Assembly (NCBI RefSeq): GCF_001676705.1
Contig: NZ_CP016170.1
Span: 682,001 to 746,000 of the forward strand
Source: Bordetella bronchialis
GTDB taxonomy: Bacteria > Pseudomonadota > Gammaproteobacteria > Burkholderiales > Burkholderiaceae_B
Reading direction: 5' to 3'
DNA: 64,000 bases
Every line of letters begins with the position of its first letter. Position 1 is the stretch's first letter. Of the stretch, positions 8,779 to 17,088 are shown in pieces. The notes beneath the pieces were generated by a model. It made no database searches, was not told the origin of the DNA, and was given only the letters and a program-made list of their open reading frames with translations. The position numbers and the translations under genes are program-made.

Positions 8779-9846
8779 CTAGCTCGCGCGCGGCCCCTGG
8801 CTCGATTCCTTGCCGTGGTCGCGGTCATAGCCGTATTCGCTGTCGTACTCGCCGTTCCGGTGGCCATCACCGACCGCCGCGCCCGGCTCCCGGTCCGGTT
8901 GGCCGGCGCGTGCGCGTTCGGCGGCAGCCGGGCCTTCGGGCTCGCCCGTATCCCCGGGTAGCGCGCCGTTCAAGTACAAGGCGTATTGGCGCGTGAAGAT
9001 CGCACCGAAGAAGAATATCTGCGCCGAGTAATAGATCCACAGCAGCAGCGCCACGACCGATCCCGCCGCGCCGTAGGCCGACGCCACGGCGCCGCGCCCC
9101 AGGTACAGGCCGATGCCCCACTTGCCCAGGAGGAACAGGGCCGCCGTCACGATCGCGCCGGGCAGCACGTGCTTCCAGGGGATCACCGCATTGGGCAGCA
9201 GCTTGTAGATCACCGCGAACAGCGCCGCCACCACCGCGAAGGAAAACACCCCGGACAGTACCTCGGCGAACATGGCGAAGGCGGAGTTGGTCCATAGCTC
9301 GCCGTAGTAATCGTGCGCCGCGCTCAGGGCGGCGTTCACGGTCAGCGAGACCAGCAGGAACAAGGCCAGCACCAGCACCAGCCCGAAGGACAGCAGGCGG
9401 CTGCGCACCATGCCATGCACGCCGCTGCGGCGCTTGCCGCGCACGTCCCACAACTCGTCCAGGCTTTCCTTGAGTTCGGCGAAGGCGGTGGTCGCGCTGA
9501 ATATCAGCACGGCGATGGACATCACGGTGGCCACCAGCCCGCTGCCGGACTCGTGCGCGCTGGCCAGGACGATCTGGATGACTTCCGCGCCGCGGTCGCC
9601 CATCAGGTCGCGCAGTTGGCCGACCAGCTCCGAGCGCACCGCCTGTTCGCCGAAGAAGGCGCCCGCCACCGCGATCACCAGGATCAGCATGGGGGCCAGC
9701 GAAAAGATGGTGTACAGCGCCAGCGCCGCGCCCTTGCTGGACGCGCGGTGCTCGGACCACTGCTTGCCGGATGCGACCAGCAGCCGCAGCAGTACGGACG
9801 GCCGGGTCCGGAGACGTGACAGATAGGACATATGCGAACCCGCCAT
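8779..9846 (-). CDS. YihY/BrkB-family inner-membrane protein
   Basis: This 355-residue protein has about six membrane helices. The YihY/BrkB hallmark KGAALALYTIFSLAPMLILV lies near residues 38-57, and GAAGSVVALLLWIYYSAQIFFFGAIF lies in the second half (written here only in part). The family was once annotated as ribonuclease BN; its real role is unclear, with transport or cell-surface integrity suggested. The last 60 residues are strongly hydrophilic and rich in Glu, Asp, Gly and Tyr (NGEYDSEYGYDRDHG), longer than the minimal family length and probably disordered. An alternative start lies 5 codons downstream. It is transcribed towards the FUSC gene, 152 nt away. Confidence 0.88.
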   Translation of the reverse strand: MAGSHMSYLSRLRTRPSVLLRLLVASGKQWSEHRASSKGAALALYTIFSLAPMLILVIAVAGAFFGEQAVRSELVGQLRDLMGDRGAEVIQIVLASAHESGSGLVATVMSIAVLIFSATTAFAELKESLDELWDVRGKRRSGVHGMVRSRLLSFGLVLVLALFLLVSLTVNAALSAAHDYYGELWTNSAFAMFAEVLSGVFSFAVVAALFAVIYKLLPNAVIPWKHVLPGAIVTAALFLLGKWGIGLYLGRGAVASAYGAAGSVVALLLWIYYSAQIFFFGAIFTRQYALYLNGALPGDTGEPEGPAAAERARAGQPDREPGAAVGDGHRNGEYDSEYGYDRDHGKESSQGPRAS

Positions 9847-10042
9847 CTTGAATATTGATAACCGTGTGCGCCCTGGATAACCCCGTGCGCCGCGCGATGT
9901 CCGCGTGGGCGAGCCGCAGCAATCGTTGTTCCCGTGCCCGGGGGCTCGCGGGGCGGACCGCAGCAGACCTTACCAGCTGCCTCGCCGCCCTACAAATCGC
10001 CCGCTCCGTCGTCCCGTCGGCACCGATAGGGGAATACCCGCC

Positions 10043-10082
10043 TTGCCGCATTCCGTCCGTGGTCAATAATATTGGCGCCAAT
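10043..10082 (+). promoter_or_regulatory. Putative promoter with palindromic operator (TTGGCGCCAA, site 1)
   Basis: The perfect 12-nt palindrome ATTGGCGCCAAT occupies 10071-10082, about 31 nt before the alpha/beta hydrolase start. A plausible sigma70 promoter overlaps it: -35 TTGCCG (10043-10048), an 18-nt spacer, and -10 TAATAT (10067-10072). The same palindrome with conserved AT-rich flanks occurs at 15345-15354 and 21817-21826, in front of the other two units of the peptide-uptake cluster. This placement suits a repressor; the GntR protein at 14632-15258 is the natural candidate. Confidence 0.6.
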
Positions 10083-10113
10083 TTAGATTGCATGTTTCAC
10101 CCCCGAGCGCCTC

Positions 10114-10974
10114 ATGCCCCAAGACTCCTCTCCCACCGACAGCGCCAGCCTGGCGCGCGCCCTGTATGACCTGGGGCCCGGCATCGTCTACGCCTCGCGG
10201 CGCGATCCGCGCTTCTCCTATTGCACCTACGTTCCCCCGCATATCGCCCAGGCGCGGCGGGCCATGCAACTGGTCGTCATCGTGCACGGCACGGGCCGCG
10301 CCTTCGTCGAGTACCGCGATGCCTTCGCGGAGTTCGCCCGCTGGAATGACTGCATCGTGCTGTGCCCGCTCTTTCCCGCCGGCGTGCTGGGCGATGGCAA
10401 CCGCGATGGCTTCAAGCACCTGCGCGAAGGCGAGATCCGCTACGACGACGTGCTGCTCGACATGGTGGGCGAGGTAGCGGACAAATACGGCTGCGACTTC
10501 GGCCGCTTCATGCTGTTCGGTTATTCGGGCGGCGGGCAGTTCGTCAACCGCTTCGCCCTTTTGCATCCGGAACGCCTGCGCGCCGTCTCCATCGGCGCCC
10601 CGGGCTCCGTGACGCTGCTGGACGCCGACAAGGACTGGTGGGTGGGGACGCGCGACATGGCTGCCCGCTATGGCAAGGCGCTGGACCTGGATGCCTTGCG
10701 GCGCGTCGCCGTGCACATGGTGGTGGGCAAGGCCGACCTGGAGACCTGGGAAATCACGCACCAGCCCGGCGGCAAGTACTACATGCCGGGCTGCAACGAC
10801 GCCGGCCGCACGCGGCCGGAGCGCCTGGCGGCGCTGAAGCGGTCTTTCGAGGCCGCCGGCGTGGCGGTGGAAATGGATGTGGTCGACAACGTGCCGCACG
10901 ACGGCATGAAAGTGGTGGGCGTGGTCCAGGACTTTTTCGCCAAGGTGCTGCGGCGGGACCGCGGCGAGTCATGA
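10114..10974 (+). CDS. Alpha/beta hydrolase
   Basis: This 286-residue cytoplasmic alpha/beta hydrolase (no signal peptide) has the oxyanion-hole motif VIVHGTG (residues 54-60), the nucleophile elbow GYSGGG (Ser near residue 136) and a likely catalytic His in NVPHDGMK near residue 264. It is the first gene behind the palindromic operator and is followed 106 nt later by the peptide ABC permeases, so it is probably cotranscribed with them. It could hydrolyse an ester or amide bond in the imported compound. The substrate cannot be told from the sequence; the short, lid-poor form is closer to esterase D-like or PHB-depolymerase-like hydrolases than to prolyl peptidases. Confidence 0.78.
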   Translation: MPQDSSPTDSASLARALYDLGPGIVYASRRDPRFSYCTYVPPHIAQARRAMQLVVIVHGTGRAFVEYRDAFAEFARWNDCIVLCPLFPAGVLGDGNRDGFKHLREGEIRYDDVLLDMVGEVADKYGCDFGRFMLFGYSGGGQFVNRFALLHPERLRAVSIGAPGSVTLLDADKDWWVGTRDMAARYGKALDLDALRRVAVHMVVGKADLETWEITHQPGGKYYMPGCNDAGRTRPERLAALKRSFEAAGVAVEMDVVDNVPHDGMKVVGVVQDFFAKVLRRDRGES

Positions 10975-11080
10975 TGATCGCCAGGCCGCGCGCGTGCGAC
11001 GGACGTGCCGGACGGTGCGCGGCGGCGCCGGGCCGCGCCGGCCGCGGCGGCGCCTGCCCTGATGGCCAAGGACGGATACC

Positions 11081-12025
11081 ATGCTGCGTTTCGCGCTGAC
11101 CCGTATCGCGATGACCTTGCCCACGCTGCTGATCGTGGCGGTCGCGGTATTCGTGATGATCCGCCTGATACCCGGCGATCCCGCGCAACTGATGCTGGGG
11201 GACCTGGCCGACCCCGCCAGCCTGGCGGATCTGCGCGCCCGCCTGGGCTTGGATCAGCCCTGGCTGGTCCAGTTCGGCATCTGGTTCCGCAACATGCTGC
11301 ATGGCGACCTGGGCGTCTCCATTACGACCGGGCAGCACGTCCTGGGACTGGTGTGGGAACGCTTCCTGGTCAGCGCCCAGGTCGTGCTGGCCGCGGTGCT
11401 GTTCGCCAGCCTGGTGGCGGTGCCGGCCGGCATGATCGCCGCCTGGAAGCAGAATGCGCTGCCGGATGTGATGCTGGTCGGCGGCGCGACGCTGCTGGTT
11501 TCCATCCCGACGTTCTGGGGCGGACTGCTCCTGCTGCTGCTGTTCGGCGTCAAGCTGCAGTGGCTGCCGGTGGTCGGCTATGTGTCCATTTCCAGCGATT
11601 GGCAGGCGGGCTTGCTTTACCTGGTCCTGCCGGTGCTGACGCTGTTCCTGCACGAGATCGGCGTCATCATGCGCATGGCGCGCGCCAGTACGCTCGAAGT
11701 ACTGCGGCTCGACTACATCACCCACGCGCGCGCCAAGGGACTGTCCGAGCGCACGGTGCTGATGCGGCATGCCTTCAAGAATGCCTTCGGCCCGACCTGG
11801 ACCCTGATCGGCCTGGTGCTGGGCAATCTGCTGGGTGGTATCGCCGTGGTGGAAACCGTCTTTACCATCCCCGGCCTGGGCCGGCTGCTGGTGGATTCCA
11901 TCTTCGGCCGGGATTACCCGGTGATCCAGGGCTGCCTGCTGTTCGTGGCGGCGATCTACGTGGTCGTCAATCTGATTGTCGACCTGTGCTATCCCTTCTT
12001 CGATCCCAGGGTGACCGTCGAATGA
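11081..12025 (+). CDS. Peptide-type ABC transporter permease (DppB/GsiC-like)
   Basis: This 314-residue inner-membrane protein has six predicted helices. It has the DppB-type N-terminus (LRFALTRIAMTLPTLLIVAV followed by MIRLIPGDPA) and the permease coupling segment RASTLEVLRLDYITHARAKG, which contacts the ATPase. AAGGACGG precedes the ATG. Its stop overlaps the next start as ATGA, so the two permeases are translationally coupled. Together with the second permease, the fused ATPase and one of two solute-binding proteins it should import a dipeptide, oligopeptide or a compound of that size. Confidence 0.92.
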   Translation: MLRFALTRIAMTLPTLLIVAVAVFVMIRLIPGDPAQLMLGDLADPASLADLRARLGLDQPWLVQFGIWFRNMLHGDLGVSITTGQHVLGLVWERFLVSAQVVLAAVLFASLVAVPAGMIAAWKQNALPDVMLVGGATLLVSIPTFWGGLLLLLLFGVKLQWLPVVGYVSISSDWQAGLLYLVLPVLTLFLHEIGVIMRMARASTLEVLRLDYITHARAKGLSERTVLMRHAFKNAFGPTWTLIGLVLGNLLGGIAVVETVFTIPGLGRLLVDSIFGRDYPVIQGCLLFVAAIYVVVNLIVDLCYPFFDPRVTVE

Positions 12026-12843
12026 AAAAACGCATGGCAGCCAATGCGCTGGTGGGCGGCGTTCTGGTGGGCATCGTCGTCGTCGCGGCCATCGTCGGCG
12101 TCGCATGGACGCCCCACGATCCCCTCAAGATCAACTTCCTGGCGCGGCTGCGGGCGCCGGGCGGAGCCTTCCTGCTGGGCACCGACGAGTTCGGCCGCGA
12201 CGAGCTGTCGCGCCTGATGGCCGGGGCCTCGGCCAGCGTGTGGATCAGCCTGCTGACGGTGGCCTTCGCGCTGGCCGCGGGCACCTGCGTAGGGCTGCTT
12301 ACCGGTTTCGTGCGGGGGTGGACCGACCGCATCGTCATGGCTTTCAACAATGCATTGCTGGCGTTCCCCGGCCTGCTGCTGGCGCTGGGCCTGCTGGCCG
12401 TGGTGGGCGCGAACAAGTACGGCATCATCCTGGCCCTGGGCCTGGCCTATACGCCCTCGGTTACCCGTATCGTGCGCGGCACCGTGCTGTCGTTGCGCGA
12501 ACGGGAGTTCATCGAGGCGTCCCGGGTGCTGGGCAATTCCGAGCTCTACACCATGGCGCGCCATGTATTGCCCAACTGCGTGGCGCCATTGACGGTGCTG
12601 GCCACGTCGATGTTCGGCTGGGTCGTACTGGCGGAAAGCGCCTTGTCCTTCCTGGGCCTGGGGGTTCCGCCGCCAGCGCCGACCTGGGGCAATATGCTGT
12701 CGGCGGCGCGGCCCTTCCTGTCGCAGGCCCCGTATCTGTCCATCCTGCCCGGGCTGTGCATCGCGCTGACGCTGCTCGGCATCAACCTGCTGGGCGATGC
12801 GGTGCGCGACCGCCTGGATCCGCGCATGCGGGGCATGCAATGA
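12022..12843 (+). CDS. Peptide-type ABC transporter permease (DppC/GsiD-like)
   Basis: This 273-residue second permease is of the oligopeptide family. The ATG at 12022 overlaps the previous stop by 4 nt and fixes the start. Features are the DppC-type GTDEFGRDELSRLMAGA near residue 54, about six helices, the EAA-type coupling loop (REREFIEASRVLGNSE), and VLAESALSFLGLGVPPPAPTW, a DppC hallmark. The very short N-terminal tail lacks the extended cytoplasmic region of some DppC proteins. It forms a heterodimer with the preceding permease. Its stop again overlaps the ATPase start, keeping the stoichiometry tight. Confidence 0.92.
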   Translation: MKKRMAANALVGGVLVGIVVVAAIVGVAWTPHDPLKINFLARLRAPGGAFLLGTDEFGRDELSRLMAGASASVWISLLTVAFALAAGTCVGLLTGFVRGWTDRIVMAFNNALLAFPGLLLALGLLAVVGANKYGIILALGLAYTPSVTRIVRGTVLSLREREFIEASRVLGNSELYTMARHVLPNCVAPLTVLATSMFGWVVLAESALSFLGLGVPPPAPTWGNMLSAARPFLSQAPYLSILPGLCIALTLLGINLLGDAVRDRLDPRMRGMQ

Positions 12844-14507
12844 GCGCCGGCAATCCAGCCCTGGTCAGCGTGCAAGGGCTGACGCTGGCCGTGGGGCAGG
12901 GCGGCCGCGAAATCGTGCGCGACGTGTCCTTCGACATCGCGCCCGGCGAGATGGTGGGCATCGTCGGCGAATCGGGCAGCGGCAAGACGCAGGCGGCCCG
13001 CGCCATCCTGGGCCTGACGCCGCCGCCCCTGGTGCGCGTCGGCGGCCGTATCGCGGTAGAGGGAACCGATATCGCGCGCGCCACGCCGGCCGCGCTGCGG
13101 CGCCTGCGCGGCGCCCGCATCGGCATGGTGTTCCAGGAACCCATGACCTCGCTCAACCCCTCCATGACGATAGGCCGCCAGCTGGAAGAGGGCCTGGCCC
13201 TGCATCGCCGCGACCTGGGTGCCGCCGAGCGCCGCCGGCGCATCCTGGACATGCTGGCGCGGGTGGGCCTGCGCGACCCGGAGGCCGCGCTCAGCGCATG
13301 GCCGCATGAGTTTTCCGGCGGCATGCGGCAGCGCATGATGCTGGCCTCGGTCATGCTGCTGGCGCCCGCGCTGCTGGTGGCCGACGAGCCCACCACCGCG
13401 CTGGACGCCGTGGTGCAGCGCGACGTACTGGAATTGATGGTGGGCCTGACGCGCGAGCATGGCACCGCCGTTCTCATGATCAGCCACGACCTGCCCATGG
13501 TGGCGCGCTACACCGAACGCGTGATCGTCATGTCGCAAGGCGAAATCGTCGAAAGCGGCGCCACCGCGGACCTGCTGGCCCGCCCGCGGCATCCCTACAC
13601 CCGCAAGCTGCTGCAGGCCATGCCGCGCCGCATGCCGGCCCGCCTGCCGCCGCGCGAACCGCCCCTGGTGGAAGTGCGCCAGCTGGTGGTGGATTACGCC
13701 GGGCGCCAGCGCCTGTTCAAGCGCACCGCGGCCAAGCGCGCCCTGCACGGCATCTCGCTGGCGGTGCATCCGCGCGAGGTCGTGGCCGTGGTCGGCGGTT
13801 CGGGTTCCGGCAAGACCACGCTGGGGCGCGCCATCGCGGGACTGGTCGCGCCGTCCGAAGGGCAGATCCTGTTCCGCGGCCAGCCCGTCGCGCGCGGCCA
13901 CGCCAGCTGGAACGATTACCGGCTGAACTGCCAGATGGTGTTCCAGGACCCGTATTCGTCGCTGGACCCGCGCATGACCATCGCGCAATTGGTGGGCGAG
14001 GCGCTGCGCCTGGTGCCCGGCCTGACCGCCGCCGACAAGGACCGCCGCGTGCGCGAGGCCCTGGACGAAGTGGGCCTGTCGGGGGAATATGGCGTGCGCT
14101 ATCCGCATGAGCTGTCCGGCGGCCAGCGCCAGCGGGTCGCCATCGCCCGCGCCCTGGTGCGCCGGCCATCCTTCGTCATCGCCGACGAACCGGTTTCCGC
14201 GCTGGACGTAACGGTGCGCGCCCAGGTCCTGGACCTGTTCGCCGACCTGCAGCGCAAGCACGGCTTCAGTTGCCTGTTCATCAGCCACGACCTGGGCGTG
14301 GTGGAGCAGGTCGCCGATCGCGTGATCGTCATGCAGGATGGCGCCATCGTGGAGCAGGGCAGCCGCGACCACATCTTCGACTCGCCCACGCAGGACTATA
14401 CGCGGCGCCTGCTGGCGGCCATTCCCATGCTGGTCTCCAGCGACAGCGGCGGCGTGCGCCTGAAATGGCGCTTCGCCGATGCGCCGCCGGCGACCGCGGC
14501 CGCGTGA
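12840..14507 (+). CDS. Fused double-ATPase subunit of peptide ABC transporter (DppD-DppF / GsiA-like)
   Basis: This 555-residue protein carries two complete ABC domains, so it replaces separate DppD and DppF subunits. Domain 1 has Walker A GESGSGKT (near residue 43), signature FSGGMRQR and Walker B LLVADEPT. Domain 2, from about residue 275, has GGSGSGKTT, LSGGQRQR and FVIADEPVS. The oligopeptide-specific tail HPYTRKLLQAMP follows domain 1, and a counterpart QDYTRRLLAAIP follows domain 2. The start overlaps the second permease stop by 4 nt. It powers import from the cytoplasmic face of the membrane. Confidence 0.93.
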   Translation: MSAGNPALVSVQGLTLAVGQGGREIVRDVSFDIAPGEMVGIVGESGSGKTQAARAILGLTPPPLVRVGGRIAVEGTDIARATPAALRRLRGARIGMVFQEPMTSLNPSMTIGRQLEEGLALHRRDLGAAERRRRILDMLARVGLRDPEAALSAWPHEFSGGMRQRMMLASVMLLAPALLVADEPTTALDAVVQRDVLELMVGLTREHGTAVLMISHDLPMVARYTERVIVMSQGEIVESGATADLLARPRHPYTRKLLQAMPRRMPARLPPREPPLVEVRQLVVDYAGRQRLFKRTAAKRALHGISLAVHPREVVAVVGGSGSGKTTLGRAIAGLVAPSEGQILFRGQPVARGHASWNDYRLNCQMVFQDPYSSLDPRMTIAQLVGEALRLVPGLTAADKDRRVREALDEVGLSGEYGVRYPHELSGGQRQRVAIARALVRRPSFVIADEPVSALDVTVRAQVLDLFADLQRKHGFSCLFISHDLGVVEQVADRVIVMQDGAIVEQGSRDHIFDSPTQDYTRRLLAAIPMLVSSDSGGVRLKWRFADAPPATAAA

Positions 14508-14631
14508 TCCCCGGCGGACCGGGCTGTGCCGTGCGCGCGGGCCGCGTGCCGGCGCCTTCCCTTGCTCGCGCCTGTGAAGCCCCGGGCAAATTTCATAAAA
14601 TTCCGCCAGACCTCAATCACGGAATCCCATC

Positions 14632-15258
14632 ATGCCGAAGACGGCAGCCTCCACCGCACCGGCGTCACTGGCCGACCAACTGGCGCGGGACATCCAGTCC
14701 GGCGTATTCGGCGCCGGCGCCTGGCTCAAGCAGATCGACTTGCAGGAACGCTATGGCGCCAAGCGCCTGGACGTGCGGCGGGCGCTGGACCACCTGACGC
14801 AGAAGCGCGTCATCGAGCATGTGCCCAATCGGGGCTATCACGTCCACGCCATCGACGAGCGGCGCCAGAACCACATCCGCGATATCCGCGCCATGCTGGA
14901 AGTGGGCGCTGCCGCCGACCTGATGCCCCAGGTCACCGATGCCAAGGTCGCCCAGCTGCGCGCCATGGCCGAACGCTTCGAACAGCTGGTCCTGACCGGC
15001 ACGCTGCTGCAGCAGTACGAAGTCAACCTGCAATTCCACGAAACGCTGTACGACATGTGCGTCAACCGCGAGCTGGTGGCGCTGATCCAGGATATGCGCA
15101 GCCGCGCCGTCGCCGCGCCGGCTACGCAATGGATGACGCGCGCCCGCATCGAGAAATCCGTGCGCGAACACTTCGACATCGTCGCGGCGCTGCAGGCGCG
15201 CGACGTCAAGCGCCTGCAGAAGATCATCCGCGAACACGTCATGCAGACCATGCCCTGA
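14632..15258 (+). CDS. GntR-family transcriptional regulator (FCD/FadR subfamily)
   Basis: This 208-residue regulator has an N-terminal winged helix (residues 10-75; LADQLARDIQSGVFGAGAWL, then RLDVRRALDHLTQKRVIEHV as recognition helix) and a C-terminal all-helical FCD domain with metal-binding-type residues (His in FHETLYD, and REHFDIVAAL). It lies inside the peptide-uptake cluster, after the ATPase and before a solute-binding protein. It is the only regulator in the cluster, so it is the most likely reader of the TTGGCGCCAA sites. No copy of the palindrome was found in its own upstream region, so it may not autoregulate. Confidence 0.88.
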   Translation: MPKTAASTAPASLADQLARDIQSGVFGAGAWLKQIDLQERYGAKRLDVRRALDHLTQKRVIEHVPNRGYHVHAIDERRQNHIRDIRAMLEVGAAADLMPQVTDAKVAQLRAMAERFEQLVLTGTLLQQYEVNLQFHETLYDMCVNRELVALIQDMRSRAVAAPATQWMTRARIEKSVREHFDIVAALQARDVKRLQKIIREHVMQTMP

Positions 15259-15307
15259 CGGGCACGGCTCCTTACCCGCGGCGCCGATGCCTGGGGAAAA
15301 TCCCGGG

Positions 15308-15354
15308 TTACGCGTCCGCCGGCCGCTCCCCATAATGCACAAATTTGGCGCCAA
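15308..15354 (+). promoter_or_regulatory. Putative promoter with palindromic operator (TTGGCGCCAA, site 2)
   Basis: The palindrome TTGGCGCCAA is at 15345-15354, 24 nt before the GTG start of the solute-binding protein gene. A weak promoter can be read as TTACGC (15308-15313), a 17-nt spacer, and CATAAT (15331-15336), placing the expected transcription start next to the palindrome. On the opposite strand the flanks read CAATATTGGCGCCAAATTT, almost the same as site 1, so conservation extends beyond the 10-nt core. Confidence 0.6.
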
Positions 15355-15378
15355 TATTGTCATTTCCAGGAGTCCCCG

Positions 15379-16932
15379 GTGAAATCCCTTCCCTCAGCGC
15401 AAGTCGCCCTGGCCGCCCTTTTCCTGACGGCCGCGGGGGTGGCGCAGGCGTCGTCCTACGTCATTTCCGAGCCGGCCGATATCCGTTCCACCAATCCGGG
15501 CGTCAACCGCGACGACACGACGGACGGCGTAGTGCTGAATATGGTGGAGGGGCTGGTCGGTTATCGCGCCAACGGCTCCGTGGGACCGCTGGTGGCAAGA
15601 TCCGTCGATGTATCCGCCGACGGCCTGACCTATACCTTCACCCTGCGCGACGGCGTCAGATTCCATAACGGCGACACGCTGACTTCCGCGGATGTCATGT
15701 GGAGCTGGCAGCGCTACATGGATCCGGCCACCGACTGGCGCTGCCGCAGCGAGTTCGACGGCCGCAATGGCCTGAAGGTGGAAGAAGTCTCCGCGCCGGA
15801 CGGCAGGACTTTCGTGATGAAGCTCAACCGGAAGTCCGCCGTGTTCCTGGATACCCTGGCTCGTACGGACTGCGGCATGACGGCCATCCTGAGCAAGGCC
15901 TCGGTCAAGGCGGACGGCAGCTGGGACAAGCCGGTGGGCACCGGCCCGTTCATGTTCGGCGAATGGAAGCGTGGCGAATACATCGTGCTCAAGGCGTTCA
16001 AGGACTACGTCTCGCCCCCGGGCGACAAGGCCGACGGCTATCTCGGCAACAAGAAGCCGCTGGTGGACGAGGTCAAGTTCCTGGTGGTGCCCGACGCGTC
16101 CACCGTAAAGGCGGGCCTGCTGTCCGGCGCCATCGACGCGGGCCAGATTCCCTATACCGATGTCCCGGAGCTGAAGTCGCAGAAGCAGGTGCGCATACAG
16201 GTTGCCTCGGATTCGGCCAAGCACACGCTGCTGTTCCAGACCCGCGATCCCTTGCTGAAGAACGTCAAGCTGCGCCAGGCCATCGCCGCGTCGCTGGACA
16301 TTCCGCAGATCGTGCAGGCGGCCACCGAAGGCCTGGGCACGCCCAACGCGTCGGCGGTGTCGCGCGATTCCGCCTTCTACGACAAAGTCCAGGAACAGGC
16401 CTACCGCTACGACCCCGCCCTGGCCCAGAAGCTGCTCAAGGAAGCCGGGTACAAGGGGGAGAAGATCGTCATCTACGCCAACAAGCGGGCGCATGTGCCC
16501 AGCTACCAGGTGGCCGTCATGGCGCAGGCCATGATGCAGGCGGTGGGCATCAATGCCCAGATCGAAGTACTGGAATGGGCCACGCAGCTGGACCGCTACA
16601 ACAAGGGCAATTACCAGATCAGCTCGTTCAGCTATTCGTCGCGCCTGGATCCCGCCTTGAGTTATGAGCAGTTCTCCGGCAACAAGGACAAGCAGCCGCG
16701 CAAGGTCTGGGACGATCCCCAGGCGCAGGCGCTGATCGACGAAAGTTTTTCCGAGCTCGATCCCGCCAGGCGCCAGGCCATCTTCGACAAACTGCATCCC
16801 CTGATGCTCGCGCAGGCGCCGTTGATCCTGCTGTCCAATGGCAACCAGCCCTGGGGCGTCAGCAAGCGCCTGACCGGCTTCACCGTATGGGAAGGCAAGC
16901 CCTTCGCCTGGGGCGCGAAGGTCAGCGAATAG
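15379..16932 (+). CDS. Solute-binding protein of peptide ABC transporter (SBP_bac_5 family)
   Basis: This 517-residue secreted protein starts at GTG with an AGGAG site 6 nt upstream. A signal peptide occupies residues 1-25 (hydrophobic core LAALFLTAAG, cleavage after AQA). The mature part has the family-5 layout: PLVARSVDVSADGLTYTFTL near residue 75, GVRFHNGDTLTSADVMWSW, and GTGPFMFGEW near residue 190. It delivers substrate to the adjacent permeases. It is clearly paralogous to the protein encoded at 18980-20566: both share ADIRSTxPGVNRD, TYTFTLRDGV, DPxTxWRC and DKQPRKVWDDP-type segments. That shared core suggests related but non-identical ligands. Confidence 0.92.
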   Translation: MKSLPSAQVALAALFLTAAGVAQASSYVISEPADIRSTNPGVNRDDTTDGVVLNMVEGLVGYRANGSVGPLVARSVDVSADGLTYTFTLRDGVRFHNGDTLTSADVMWSWQRYMDPATDWRCRSEFDGRNGLKVEEVSAPDGRTFVMKLNRKSAVFLDTLARTDCGMTAILSKASVKADGSWDKPVGTGPFMFGEWKRGEYIVLKAFKDYVSPPGDKADGYLGNKKPLVDEVKFLVVPDASTVKAGLLSGAIDAGQIPYTDVPELKSQKQVRIQVASDSAKHTLLFQTRDPLLKNVKLRQAIAASLDIPQIVQAATEGLGTPNASAVSRDSAFYDKVQEQAYRYDPALAQKLLKEAGYKGEKIVIYANKRAHVPSYQVAVMAQAMMQAVGINAQIEVLEWATQLDRYNKGNYQISSFSYSSRLDPALSYEQFSGNKDKQPRKVWDDPQAQALIDESFSELDPARRQAIFDKLHPLMLAQAPLILLSNGNQPWGVSKRLTGFTVWEGKPFAWGAKVSE

Positions 16933-17088
16933 CGCGCCGGCCCAGGCCCGGGCGGCGGGGGAGGTCGCCCGCCGGGTCTCGCCGGCGTCGCTTTGTCTTA
17001 AATACGATTGCGGCCGCTTGCCGCCTGGCGCGGCGGCATACTCTCCTGCCTGTTTTTTTTCGTGGCCCCCCACACACAGGTTTGAAGA